From Aphis gossypii (Eukaryota > Arthropoda > Insecta > Hemiptera > Aphididae), in assembly GCF_020184175.1 (NCBI RefSeq), contig NC_065531.1, forward strand, positions 86,584,604 to 86,648,603: DNA of 64,000 nucleotides. Reading direction: 5' to 3'. Positions within the stretch are counted from its first letter, which is position 1. The number at the start of each line of letters is the position of its first letter. Shown here piece by piece: positions 28,501 through 40,600 of the stretch. The position numbers were made by a program, and so were the translations under genes. The notes below the pieces were generated by a model that saw nothing but the letters and a program-made list of their open reading frames with translations, did not search any database and was not told the origin of the DNA.

Positions 28501-28612
28501 GGCCGGAGTTGAGCCGTAGAGTAACGACAGTTGACTTTAGACAAAGGTGGTGAAGGGGGATGTTTATATAGTATGATCGGTCAGCCGAGTGGCGGTGTTC
28601 CGTTACCTCCAT
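16530..28612 (-). CDS. Leucine-rich-repeat type I transmembrane receptor
   Basis: Coding exons in transcript order: 28612-28607 (tentative, two codons), 24495-24301, 22347-21595, 20776-20208 and 17037-16530. The last four joins keep phase, and two rebuild motifs across introns: an LRR (HENHIET|VDPLAFYGMKS) and the LRR C-cap (NPWMCDC ... R|TPSCLTP...WHVAC). The model is about 676 aa: signal peptide 1-22, N-cap cysteines 37/41/44/51 (KCPKQCAVC), about 17 LRRs, C-cap ending at cysteines 512 and 527, one membrane helix about 543-563 after NFSMAIGV, and a 113-aa cytoplasmic tail. The tail starts with RRRR and contains acidic/tyrosine patches, a PY-like LPSY and a C-terminal T-E-L that fits a class I PDZ ligand. 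It probably acts at the cell surface in adhesion or ligand recognition. I cannot name the orthologue. If the tiny first exon is wrong, translation would begin at M in MILLCMAK (24465). Confidence -1.
27162..27320 (+). other. Small ORF with a signal peptide, inside the LRR gene's first intron
   Basis: Fifty-two codons beginning MSRYHADGFFKSFIFIVFSV and continuing LVNYNAQLTTENGIVSEAIQ, stop at 27318-27320. The n-, h- and c-regions fit a secretion signal with cleavage near NYNA. A donor (TATAG|GTACGC at 27293/27294) within the ORF would allow splicing onward, but I saw no in-phase partner exon. It is opposite in strand to the host gene. It could be a small secreted peptide, a first exon, or chance. 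Confidence -1.
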
Positions 28613-29160
28613 TGTCGAAAATTCCAACGTGGTCCGGAAAACGTTAAGTTCAGCTGACGACGTGGTGTCTGCGGTAGGAGGTGGTTAATGTGACCGGGCG
28701 AGACGATACAGCGCAGAAGACGTTTGCCGGCGCACGTTTACACGACGATAGACGGCGGCAGTGCTCGGAGACCCGAGTACGAAATATAGCATCGTTCGCA
28801 TGCACACGGGTAACCAAACGAAAATATATATGAGACGAAAATGAAAAACGGACAAAACCAACTGTCTGTTATATAATATTATAAAGTGACGCGTATTAAG
28901 GTATAGTATATTGCAGTTATTATTCTTTAGTTTGCCATGCGACAGAGCTGCACCGCTTGGTCGGAGTGTCACCAATCTGTCAGAAGATAAGACTGGAAGG
29001 TTCATAAAATACGTTCGTCCTAGTCGGTGAATGACTTCGTTTAATTGCTCAACGAGAACTGATTAAGGAAATCGTACTGAACCCACTTGGCTATGCGCGT
29101 GTAGAGGGATAATGACACAATATAGCCGTGATAGCGTGATAAGGATGCCGCTAGTACACA
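28490..29160 (-). promoter_or_regulatory. GC-richer island: likely promoter and 5' exon of the LRR gene
   Basis: Roughly 670 bases clearly less A+T-rich and with more CpG than the flanks. In it, ATG GAG (28612-28607) has an A at -3 and a G at +4 and is followed at once by a GTAACG donor. This joins in phase to the signal-peptide exon at 24495 (acceptor TTTCAG). Longer open frames on the minus strand here (28385-28627 and 28685-29005) run through the island but show no recognisable domain. The island could also drive a divergent plus-strand transcript. Confidence -1.
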
Positions 29161-31765
29161 CCAGCCCATTTCATAATATTGTCGCTTCTCTTTCTCCCGT
29201 TCGTTTTTTTAAATATTACATTTGAACGTTATGATAATGATAATTGTTATTATAATAATTGCCGTGACGTTTTGTCGACTTCTAATAAATAACATAATAA
29301 TACGATCTCGCTCGGAGTGTATTTCGAATTACAATTATACAATAATAATATTATACGAAACGTAGGAACGTATAGAACAATCAGAACCAACAGCGTTGTA
29401 TCAATACGACTGGTGAAAAATACCTTCGTATGAATATCATATTATATATTATACGACTATGTATGTATTCAGTAGCTTGCGTAGAAATCGGATGGTTAGA
29501 CTTCTTAAATCGAAACAATAAAAGTGTATTATATTTTAATTTTAATTTTAATTGCAAATACTTTATAATATTAGCTTTAAGTAAGTATTTATTACTTTTA
29601 ATCATTATACTTATAAATACTATTGTTATTAAGAACTAGGCACATAGTTAAACAAAATTATTAAATGCTTTTAGTACCTAAGTACCTAACTTACCTATTT
29701 ATACTAATACGTACGATACTAACTACATTTGAAATATAAATACTTAAATAAATAAGTACTTTTAACAATTTTTTTGATTAGATCGCTGACTTGATATATA
29801 CGAGCTAAACCATCAGAAAGGTTTAAAGTTCAAAGTCCTGTTTAAAATATATATAAAAAAATCGTCATGCTCCGGAGTATACCCGACACTACCCCTCCTT
29901 TATACACATCACTATGTGTATTCAAATGCATCCTAAATATCGTATAGGGACTGTTTCGTTACGTTGTGTTTTCCTTTTTTTTGATCCTCAGGTTTTGACG
30001 AGCTTACGCGCCTGTATCTAAAATATATTTAACATGTAAAATGATACGCTCGTTTTTCGGTGATAGCTCTGTCATAATATTATTATTGTTATACATAACA
30101 CAATAACCACCCTAAGTGGCGTGAGCTAAATCGCCAATTTACAATCATACTATGGCCGATTATATACCTATATAGGTATTTTGTAAACTAAGTCGAATAT
30201 ATCTGAGCGGTGTTACATCTTGAAATAATAAATCATCTGTATATAACACGTAATAATTACAGTATTACACATTTTGATAAAGGTTTAAAATCGTATTTCA
30301 CGTGTTTTGGCTATTATGATTTGGATAAAGTCCGTGTCCACGTCGTGTATCGGTATAATGCTATTTCATATGTTTTCAATGTTCAATGTTATAGGATAAT
30401 TAATTTATTTATAATGGCTTATAATCATTAATATTTGATGTATATAATAATTACAAGAATTATTTAAAATAAGTATGCATATGTTATACTTTTTAGCTAA
30501 GAAAAAAATAGTTTTTAATGCTATAAAATATTGCATTTTATTATTGATATTTTTTATCGATTATCTAATATTCATTTATTTTGTATGATATCTGTCTAAA
30601 ATAATTTATATTAATGTATTGTATTTCATAAACGTTACGTACAAGTTAAACAAGTGTTTATAATTATTATTGAGTTAATTATTTATATATTAGATAGTAT
30701 TTTATTAAAGCTATTATAATATAATAGCTTAACGTTCATGCAATTGAGAGGTGATTCGATTATCCCGAGTTAAAGTATTTTACCTAATGAATGTAATAAA
30801 TTATTATAACATCAAAACTGCTGATTAGACTACTTGGTTTAAATTTAAATAAAATAAAATAAATATTACTATGATTGAGTATTTATGTAATATATTAAGA
30901 TATTGTACTTATAGTGCTTTGAAATTTAATTTTGATGTATGGCCAAGATATTCATTAAATTATAATAGTAAATTCAGAACTAACATTCAAAGCATGTTTA
31001 CTAGTCATTTCGAAACAAATTAGAGCCTTAGGGACCATAGGTCTGAGAGTAGTACTTGTGTGCTAAAGGCACAACGGGGTTGTACAATATGTTGGCTAGA
31101 AGGATTACTGAACTTTTAACCACAATACTTTATTACTTATTAGTGATTGGTTTATTACTATTAGTTTATCATTGTACCATTATACAAATATACCGTACTG
31201 GACTACATTCCTTCGAGTTCATTTGTTGGTTGGAAAGTATACGAGTATAACACAACTTATTATGGACTAAGTAATTTAAAATTGTATGATTAAATATTAG
31301 GCAAGTAGTAAATACAGCAAAACAATATCAAATATTATGGATCTTATTGTAATGCTGTCGAAATTCGATTCGTATAGTTTAAAATTAGACGATATATTAT
31401 CTTATGTATACAGCGGAACCAACAAAATATTTAGACTATACAAATTTATTTTTATTTTTTAAATTGTATTATCTTTTAAATTAACTTAAAATGTTGTGTG
31501 AAATATATGAATGTATTGCTTTTATAATTAATATGTTTCAATTTTTATCTATTTTAGTTTTAACGTGCAGAAGAAATACTCTAAAAATAAAAAATAAAAT
31601 GTTATTTCATGGTTTTCAAAAATATATTACATTGGTTATAGACTTATTTTAATAATTTATTTTTTGCTTTGGCATTTATAATATATTCATTGGAATGTTG
31701 AAAATGGAATACATATTTGTGTAAGACTTATGAATTCAAACAATTCCTGTAAATACCTTAGGTAC
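29161..31765. other. Intergenic, no gene seen
   Basis: A+T-rich; short open frames only, none with domain-like residues or paired splice sites. Confidence -1.
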
Positions 31766-31874
31766 CGTTGAGTCCGAGCACCACTCAGAATTGTTTTCTG
31801 ATTGCGATGATTTATCATTAGTTCTCCATTTTAAAGACAACCATTCCACTCTTTGCATCCCGCACTTTGTTACC
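31766..31874 (-). other. Orphan exon-like block, minus strand
   Basis: A 109-nt block between an acceptor (AATGTAG|G) and a donor (CAACG|GTACCT). It is open in one frame: VTKCGMQRVEWLSLKWRTND followed by KSSQSENNSEWCSDST. It has coding-like codon choice and a basic/aromatic half followed by a Ser/Glu/Asp-rich half. No partner exon was identified and the family is unknown. It is isolated in some 14 kb without a confident gene. Confidence -1.
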
Positions 31875-34800
31875 CTACATTTTTTATGCGGTGATATGAT
31901 CATTAAATATGAATTATGAATAAAGAAATATTTATAAAACGTAACAAAAGATGTTTACCTATTAAGGTTGATTAAATGTAAAATAAAAATTATAATTCAA
32001 ATATATTTATTTGAAATTAATGATTCAGTCTGATATTGTATTATAGACTACTTTATTATAATTACGCGTATATAATTCACTTTCATATTTTCAAAATTAA
32101 ACTATAAGTTATGAGGACATTATAATATTATTTACTTGTATATGGTTACATTGATAAATTAATATAACATAACTCGTAATTTCATCGATTATCTTAAAAA
32201 AAATCTCGTTATGACGTATATATTTTAACAATAATAATAAAAAAAATTATCAGAATTTTCAGTGCTGTATGATATAACGTAGTGTTTAAGTTAAAAAAAA
32301 AAATATTATGTTGGCACTGTTATATGTATAATGTATTGTATTAATGCTATTATAATGTATAGGAAAATAATGTCTAAATTGTGTTTAATGATTTAGGTAT
32401 CGTAATTATTTTTATTGATTCATACTATAGGCACTTTAAAGTAGATAATAATAATAATGTCTATAATTTTAATAATTAAAACATTTAAAATTGATTATAC
32501 TAATTTTAAGTTTTTGTTTTATTTTCATAGCCAATTCTTATTAGGGCCAATACTTATGGTTTCGACATTCTCTATATAATTTTTTTTTTTTATATATAGC
32601 GTGATAATCACTTTTTTTATAATGGTTTAAAAGCTGATATCAGAGTTGAGTTAGATTTTTTCGACATTAATGAAACAAAACATTTCTAGGAATTATCCTT
32701 TATTTGAAGCTAGTAAAAAATCAAATAACCCTATTATAGAGTATAAATTATCAACACTGTCGTTTCATGCGTTTAGTCATTAATAATTATTGATGACTAT
32801 TATTTTTTTTTTTAATTACATGAAATGTACTAAGTTAAAAATCTTATGAACTTTCCAGCAAAAACACAATACAATTTTTTTTCAATTATGATACTAAATT
32901 GGCTCGTCTTCAAAAATGACTTCGTTTATATAATATAATTTTACCGCAAATTCTGAATCTGATAGTACCTACATATAACTCCTTAAAAAAAATAAATGAT
33001 AACAATCACCCAGACAATTATGATTGATATATTACCGTTTTATAAGCCTACCATGACATGCATTGAGTTTGATATAGTATCTATAGAATTATACTATTAA
33101 TTTACAGTTGATATTAACGTATGGTGTAATATACCTATCATAATAAAATAAGCCACCTTTGTTCAATAGATTTTATTTTCACCCAATAATAAAAAAAAAC
33201 TCAAAGATTAATCAAAAACACTTTTACCATCAAACATGTTTTTACTTTTTAGTACCGATATAGATACATCATTCGGTAATAATTCTGTTACTTGTATACT
33301 TAAATAAAGAGTTGATGCAAGTGCAAAAACTTAGAAAAATATTTATGTTTTTTACCAAAAATTGAAAGAAAAATGTAGAATTGTTGTCAATTTATTTATT
33401 TTTCATGATAATAGTTTTAAACAAATTCTTTTAACTGTAGATACTTATAATATAACATATAAATTAAATAATATGCAAAAATATAAACATAAAAGTCATT
33501 GAAAAAAAAATTGGGAAAAAATACTGTGTGTTTTTTTTTTTTTTTGTTATATTATATTCTATTTCATAAAAATGATGCGGTTGGACTGCCAACAAAATGA
33601 CTTTAAAATATTAAAACTTTTTAACACATCATTTTTTTTTTTTAACTTATAGAAGAAAAATGTTATTTATTAGTAAAGAATGTATTTAATTTAAATTTAT
33701 TATGAATAAATTATGTAAATGTAAAATTATTTTGTACGATTTTGTATTTTATCTTAGTTACATGTTGTGTTAATTAAGCACAAGTCAAACAAATTATTAT
33801 TTGTAATAATTTAATATATTATTTAATATTTTAATTTATTTGAGTATAATACTTTGTGATGAACATATTGGTTTTACAATGATTGTAACGAAGAATTGCT
33901 GTTGTTTTTCGTCTATTTTCCATTCCCTTTTAGAGTATTAAAACATTTAAAAACTGCTTTAGTTTTCAACTGTTAGGGGAGGGTTCTTATTGGTCGCTAA
34001 TTGGATCTAGTTTGTATTTAGAAACTTTAAAAATAATTATAGAATTAATAATTCGAGAAAATAAACCACATTTTGAAAATTAATTTATATGTAAAACCAA
34101 TTTTATATTTTTGTTGTACGTACCTAATTCAAAAATGAAGTGATAAACGTATACTCGATTTGTTTTAAATATTTATACCTACATTGACATGAAACATTTT
34201 TAAAATACTATATTTTTTTTTTTTTTTGTTTATTGATACAAATTTAAAATGTTTGATATATATTTTTTAGATTTACGTTAAAATTCTCTAATATATTTAT
34301 TTTTTTTTTTACTTGGATTAAAAAAAGTTTTATATAAAGTCTCAAACATTTTTATAAGTGGCTTAAGTTAAAATTGTTTACGATGTATAAAATAATATTT
34401 ATAATTTATTGTATTACTGTTATTTATTATACAATATATTAATAAAAATATTAAAATAAAATAAATTAAAATAATTTTAATAATAATATTTTGATATCAA
34501 ATAGATTAGAAATTATTTTAAAAATCTAACTTTAAACTAATATATTTTAACTCCATATATTATTCTATAATATGAACATAATCTAAAATGAAACAAAAAT
34601 ATAAATAAGATGAATGACACTACATCAATGTACCAAATAGGTTTTTTTAATGTATGTTAATTTTGGCATGTTCATTAAAACTATAAAATGCCACAGTTAT
34701 GGATTAAAATAAAAAAAATGTGTACGGACATTGCAATATATACAAAAATAAAAATGTTTATGTCACATAAAACATAAATAAATGTATTAAATAATAATTT

Positions 34801-35229
34801 ATCAAAAATAAGAACAATGTAAAACATAATATCATAAAATAAATGACCATAGCGATGAATTATAAAGACGGTTCTAACGAGTATACCTATAACACTGGAA
34901 TCAGCATGAGCGTAGATTTTTTTCTTGATATATGTAGAAAATGAACAGAATACGACAGCATGCAATATTTAACTTATAATATAATATACCTAAAAAATAC
35001 TGTAATTATTATGGATTTGTATGATATTGTTTAATATGGATTTATCTAAAATGCAAATTCGAAAAAACGGGAATGTCTCGTCAAAAGCACGTACACCGAA
35101 TACTGAGCTTGTCGTGGATATAATATAGACGTTTTATTGTACTATATATCTTCTTAAAGATTTGGTACACCTCATAGTGGATGTACCCATAATATGGTTC
35201 AGATATTATGCACTGCAATGAGTGTTTAA
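31875..35229. other. Intergenic, no gene seen
   Basis: Very A+T-rich with many poly-T runs (for example 33531-33545, 34212-34226). No gene or RNA gene recognised. Confidence -1.
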
Positions 35230-35505
35230 TTTATTGGCATTGGTTTTAAGTTTAATCATAATCTTGATCCTGGACATCATATTGAAATAAAAATGTGAAG
35301 AATAGCTTTGAAGACTTTCGATTTCATTATGAGATTGTCAAGGAATTTTAAGTGAAGAATCATCTATTAGTGCACTATACGAACTATGCATTAGTTCATT
35401 ATATTTTCGAATACGACTGTTTACCCTGTGCGATCCCTGAACAGCGGGAAATTGTATTCAGTTAGAACGTGTTCAACATATATTTTCAAGATAAGTGGAA
35501 TTTAT
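35230..35505 (+). mobile_element. Decayed LINE (non-LTR) reverse-transcriptase 3' fragment
   Basis: Broken frames read FNHNLDPGHHIEI...RIALKTFDFIMRLSRN, then, after frameshifts, LCDP*TAGNCIQLERVQHIF. These match the conserved end of jockey-like reverse transcriptases: 'DxxLxxxxHIE', 'KALKTLGFI' and 'LWDPYTxxxxxQLERVQRxF'. Stop codons (at CDP*, and a TGA before RIAL) and at least two frameshifts show it is dead. No 5' part, 3' tail or target duplication was identified. Confidence -1.
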
Positions 35506-37264
35506 ACTGAATTCCATGTTCATTTCAAAACCCGGGTGGCTTTAGTTCTTTGCCTGAAGAGGAGAGCAATATTTTTTAGTATGTATATATTTAAACTATA
35601 ATAAAATAAGTCAGCAAGTGTTTAAAATTGCAAACTTAGTATTAAGTTATTATTCAGAGTAAAAATTAACAGTGTATTTACTTAATATGATATTAATATA
35701 AATATAAATAATTATAATTAATTTGGATCAAAATATTATCACTTAATAACTAATGTTATACAAACTATACATAATTAAATCAATGAAAATATTTGACAAA
35801 ATAAAGAGTAAGATATCTCGTCTGGGGAGTGGGGAGGTTTCTCCTCTAAAGGACACTCCCTGCTTCATTATTCTCCTTTAACAAAGACATATTTTACGGT
35901 ATTTAATTGATTTGTTATTTGGTAAAATAAAACACCTACTTTAGTTTCACTCTTCACTTTAAAAATATGTATTCTTATGTGTTACTCTACACTCGTGCCG
36001 TTTTTACATACCTTTAACATTTAATCACATGGTGTTACATAGTTTACATACTATTGTATGTACTATTTATAAATAATTTTATGTAAGCTAGAACTTATTC
36101 GAGTGATAAGGTGGTTCTTCTGGAAAAAGCTCTCGGCTAGACATAATTCTTGTTTTTGTCTAACACGGTTCCATAGCAGTTATGGTTAATATTGAGGCGA
36201 GTGTTTTTTTTTAATTTTAACTCTAGTATCAGCGTTCTATTTTTTCTCGTTTTGGTTCAATATCTTTTCGTTATAGCTTTTATTAACCTATACTATTTTT
36301 GACTTGTATTAGTTGTATTATTTTTTATAGATACATCTTTGTCGCGTAGTACAATCATTTAATATTATTAAAATTAACATAATATTACTATGACATATGA
36401 ATAAAATGGTTTAATAAAAACAGTTAACACTTTCTACAACGAAAACTGTTATATGCGTTTGTAGTCACAAATATAGATAGCTATAATAGCACTCAGCGAC
36501 CGTTGTATAATATCAACGTAACGTTCCCTCATCATCGATCTATTGAAACGTCACGATATTAGATTTTGAATTTTTCTTTTACTACCATTGCCCTATGGTC
36601 TTTAATCAATTGTCAGGTTTTGTCTGTATAGATCAGATGTAGGTAATTTGAATTTCGATCTACGCGAATAAATGTGTCACATTCGGTAAATGCGTTTCAT
36701 TAGTTGACATGGCATACAAATGACGTCGTAAATAAGTCTACAACTTGCGGACGTGTCAAGGACGCAGTCTCGGTTCATTTTTGAAGTTTATATTTGCTAT
36801 TCTCTTTATAATATTATGATCATATATATAATTTATAAATTAGAATATTGTAACGTATGAAATTATATATTATACTAGTACATGTATTTCAATTCTTCAC
36901 ACATACTTTGTTTTGAAACATTTTTAATCTAATGTATATGCATGTAAAACGAACGATAGTTATTGGAATGATGGGTCATACATGAGAAATATTATGTGTA
37001 TGAGGTAAGGGAGGGTTTAATTGAGTAGAATTGTATGTATTATTTGATCGTACGTTGCATGTTTTTCGGCTACTTCGCTGCCCTTTATTTCTATATTCTA
37101 CTATACAAGTATTTTTACTACGAACAATTATAATACATTTCGTTGAACTCTTCTATAAAATCCATCAATTATATTATATTTGTTTTAAACTCGATTGTAT
37201 TGATTCAGATACTTTTTATGTCATCTATATATTATTCGTTTAATAAAATAAACGGTTTTCTTAA

Positions 37265-37685
37265 GAGAATGCAACACCCGCTATGTTGTCTCCGTCTTAC
37301 AAGTGCGTAACACAACAAATTTATGCTCAGCAGATCACGTTTAGTTCCGTTAATTTAAAAATTAGAGTAAATCAACCTATTATGTAACTTGATAATAAGA
37401 AGATTATCTGTGTTTGTATATTGGTTTTTTACGATAGTTCAATTTTTTAACAAGTTATGCGTGTATGATAAAGCGTAAATTAAAAATGCTCATAACTCGC
37501 TTAAAAGCAGAATAATAGTGAAAAACCAATATACAAACACAGATAATGTTCAAACTATAAAGTTTCATAATAGGTCGATTCACTCTAATTTTTAAACTAA
37601 CGGAGCTAAAAGTGATCTACTGAGCGTAAATTTGCTATGTTACGTACTTATAAGACGGAGACAACACTGCGGGTGTTGTGTCCTC
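37265..37685. mobile_element. 421-bp foldback MITE with TTAA target duplication
   Basis: The ends are imperfect inverted repeats of about 175 bases. The left starts GAGAATGCAACACCCGC; the reverse complement of the right starts GAGGACACAACACCCGC. Both arms continue through 'TTGTCTCCGTCTTA' and 'ATTATCTGTGTTTGTATATT' to a central spacer of roughly 75 bases. TTAA flanks both sides (37261-37264 and 37686-37689). TTAA targets are typical of piggyBac-type elements, although the terminal bases here are not the usual CCC. There is no coding capacity. Confidence -1.
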
Positions 37686-37689
37686 TTAA

Positions 37690-40600
37690 CGCTTGAAGTT
37701 TAAGCCTTAAACTATATGAATACGTGGCTCACGTATTGGTATCATATTTTTAATCATCATGGATTTTTCGACTTAAATATTTTAACCCAAGTTTATATTA
37801 TATAAATAATATTATGTTTATGTATTTATGGAAACTTTCTACTTTATATTATTAGAATTTTTTCTTAGATATAGTTGGTACATCAGATTAAAAATATTTA
37901 AAATTTTTAAAGCTAAAATTTAATTTTACGTAATGGTTTTTATTGTTTTTAATAAGTTAATAATATTTTTTTAAATAAATGTATTAATGAGTTGTTTGAA
38001 TATATTATATTTAAATAAAAATTCATATGTATACAATATATGAACCATATTTAAAGATTAGTATTTAACATGTAATATGTTTAATGCATATTATAATAAT
38101 ATATGTATACATATATATTTATATATATTATTATAATCTACAAACTTCATTGCAATGTCTTAGGTATCAGTTATTTTGATTTAGAACATTTTTTTTTATT
38201 ATGTTTCTAAATTTAATTGTAATAAAAGAATAAAAATGTATATTTATTAAGGGAAATATCGTAAAAGAACAAATTTAAGTATCAATTTACTTGTATTATT
38301 CATTCAAGCAAGTTTGGCGATAAAAATGATTTGGATTTGGATTTACATTTTTCCAATTTCTATTATATATTACTTTTATTTTTCAAATTCAGAATCTCTA
38401 ATATGAGCTACTGTTTTCTTATGTTTTAAAATACACCACTTATTTGATAATTTAACTATTTTAACCTAATCGCAGTACTGCTACGTATAGGGTAGTATAA
38501 TAAACAACTCATAATTTATAAAAATATTTCATTATATTGAAATATTATAAAGCGTTTTAAAAACTTGACCAAATATTTCTTAAATATAAGTAAAATATAT
38601 ATTTTTGAGACTACTAAGACTTAACAAATAACATATTAAGTAATGAGCGTATAATAATTATACTTAATTAAATTTAATAAATTAATAATAATATTATACA
38701 TGTTTTTTAAAACCATAATTTAATAGAAATTCCAAATTCATTTGCGATATTTTAATAATTAGTTTTTAAACTGTTTTTAAAATAGTATTTAATACCTACT
38801 TATGTGTGTGAGTTAAGGTACATCAAAGTTTTAAATTTGAATCCAAGTTTAATTTATCATATTCTATTTAAAAGTATGAATAAAAACAAAGGTTAGGTTA
38901 TAGACCACGTTTTTTTGTATAAATAAAACTTAAAACATTAAATAAATATTTAAATATACTATTCAACTCTAGATAAATTGTTTTTTGTATACAATTATGT
39001 TTTCAAATTCAAAACAATAATATAACACTGAAGGCACAGAGGTGATCAAGATGACTATTCATCTATTTTTTTTATCTTCTAATCTCTTTTTTACTGTGTA
39101 ATAATAAAAAAATATATATACATATATAATTGTATATTATATGTTAGTAAAGTTTGAAAAAATTACTTTTCAGTTAATAAAACTATGTAATTTTTTTTTC
39201 GTTCACATTTCTAAAAATAACATTGAAAGTACATTTTTAAAATTTTTTTTGGGATTTAAAAAGGTATTTCTGAATTTAATAATTTTTTTCTAATGGACTA
39301 ATCTTTGACTAATAAGTAGTAATATATTATAGGTACATAGTTAATATTAAAGTTAACAATATAAAATACTGACCCTATTTATCCTGCAAAACGTCAATAA
39401 AAGTACCTACCTAACTGAGAACTATTATTAATAGTAGTCAATATTTTATTTCGGTTTGGTTAAAAGAAGTAAAATTGATATTTATTTCATTTTAAATTAA
39501 ACCGTATCGAAGTTTCTCCAATGGCTTGAATGTTTTTCTACACTGTAAATATGTCTTTATTTTCTCAGATTTTCTCCGATATTCACTTCTATATAGTTGA
39601 AAAAATTAGTATGAAATGTGGACATAAAAAAAAAAAAATTAATTAATTTTTAAAAGCGTTACATAAAATATGAATTTATATACTGTTAATTTTTATTAGG
39701 ATTTTTTCATATTTATGCTTAAATATTCATTATTGAATTACACTATGTTATTATATTAATGTATAGACATTAGACATGCATTACCAATATATCAAAAGTT
39801 TTTATCCACATTTACTTTAATAAATTGATGATTTTAATTTAATCGCTGTATAATTTAGTCAGAATAATCAACATATTAAAAATATTAGAAAAATATAAAT
39901 TTATAGTATTAAATACAATATGACATACATTTTTTTGCTTCGGTACACGGCTAATACGTACACATTTTCTTGAACGTGAAATGAAAAAAAAAATAAATAA
40001 AAAGGAGGAAGTGAATAACACACGACCATAATTTACAATGATTTTGAGCCCAGCGACAAGTTTGAGTTCACAGGTATAGTAATCAAGTTTGCGCATCAGA
40101 CCGTATATTATATCCGGACTGGGAGACGTCACCAATTTACGGGATTTATAGGGCCAATTTATTTGGATCACTTATGAAAAACCGAGTTCCATTTACACGG
40201 TTTCATATTGCTATGGCAGAGAAAAAAGCCGACGAAGTTTTTCTTCTATCGTTACTCGGAAAAATGTTTAATATTTCTAAACATTCGGGTCATTTTATTA
40301 TATAGATATATTATACACAATAATGTACAATTGACCCTAAAAATGTTTAAAATTATGAGTTTTACATTGTTAATTGTATGCCTGATAAGTATTTTATTAA
40401 CAATGTGATACGATTTTAGCCTAACATTTGTATGAGTAAATGATTATACATATATTACAGATGACAATCAATATTTTAAAATATAATATAAGTTATAGAG
40501 TGATAACGTCATACGATCTATACGACAGTTTAAAGTAAGCGGAAAATCAAATCGCTGTTACATAATAACAATAATTATGTGATGGTGGTTAAAGCTTTAA

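Noticed and set aside
39839..40171. A 110-codon minus-strand ORF
   Set aside because: Its second half is low-complexity and A+T-driven, the first half has no recognisable domain, and no splice partner was seen.
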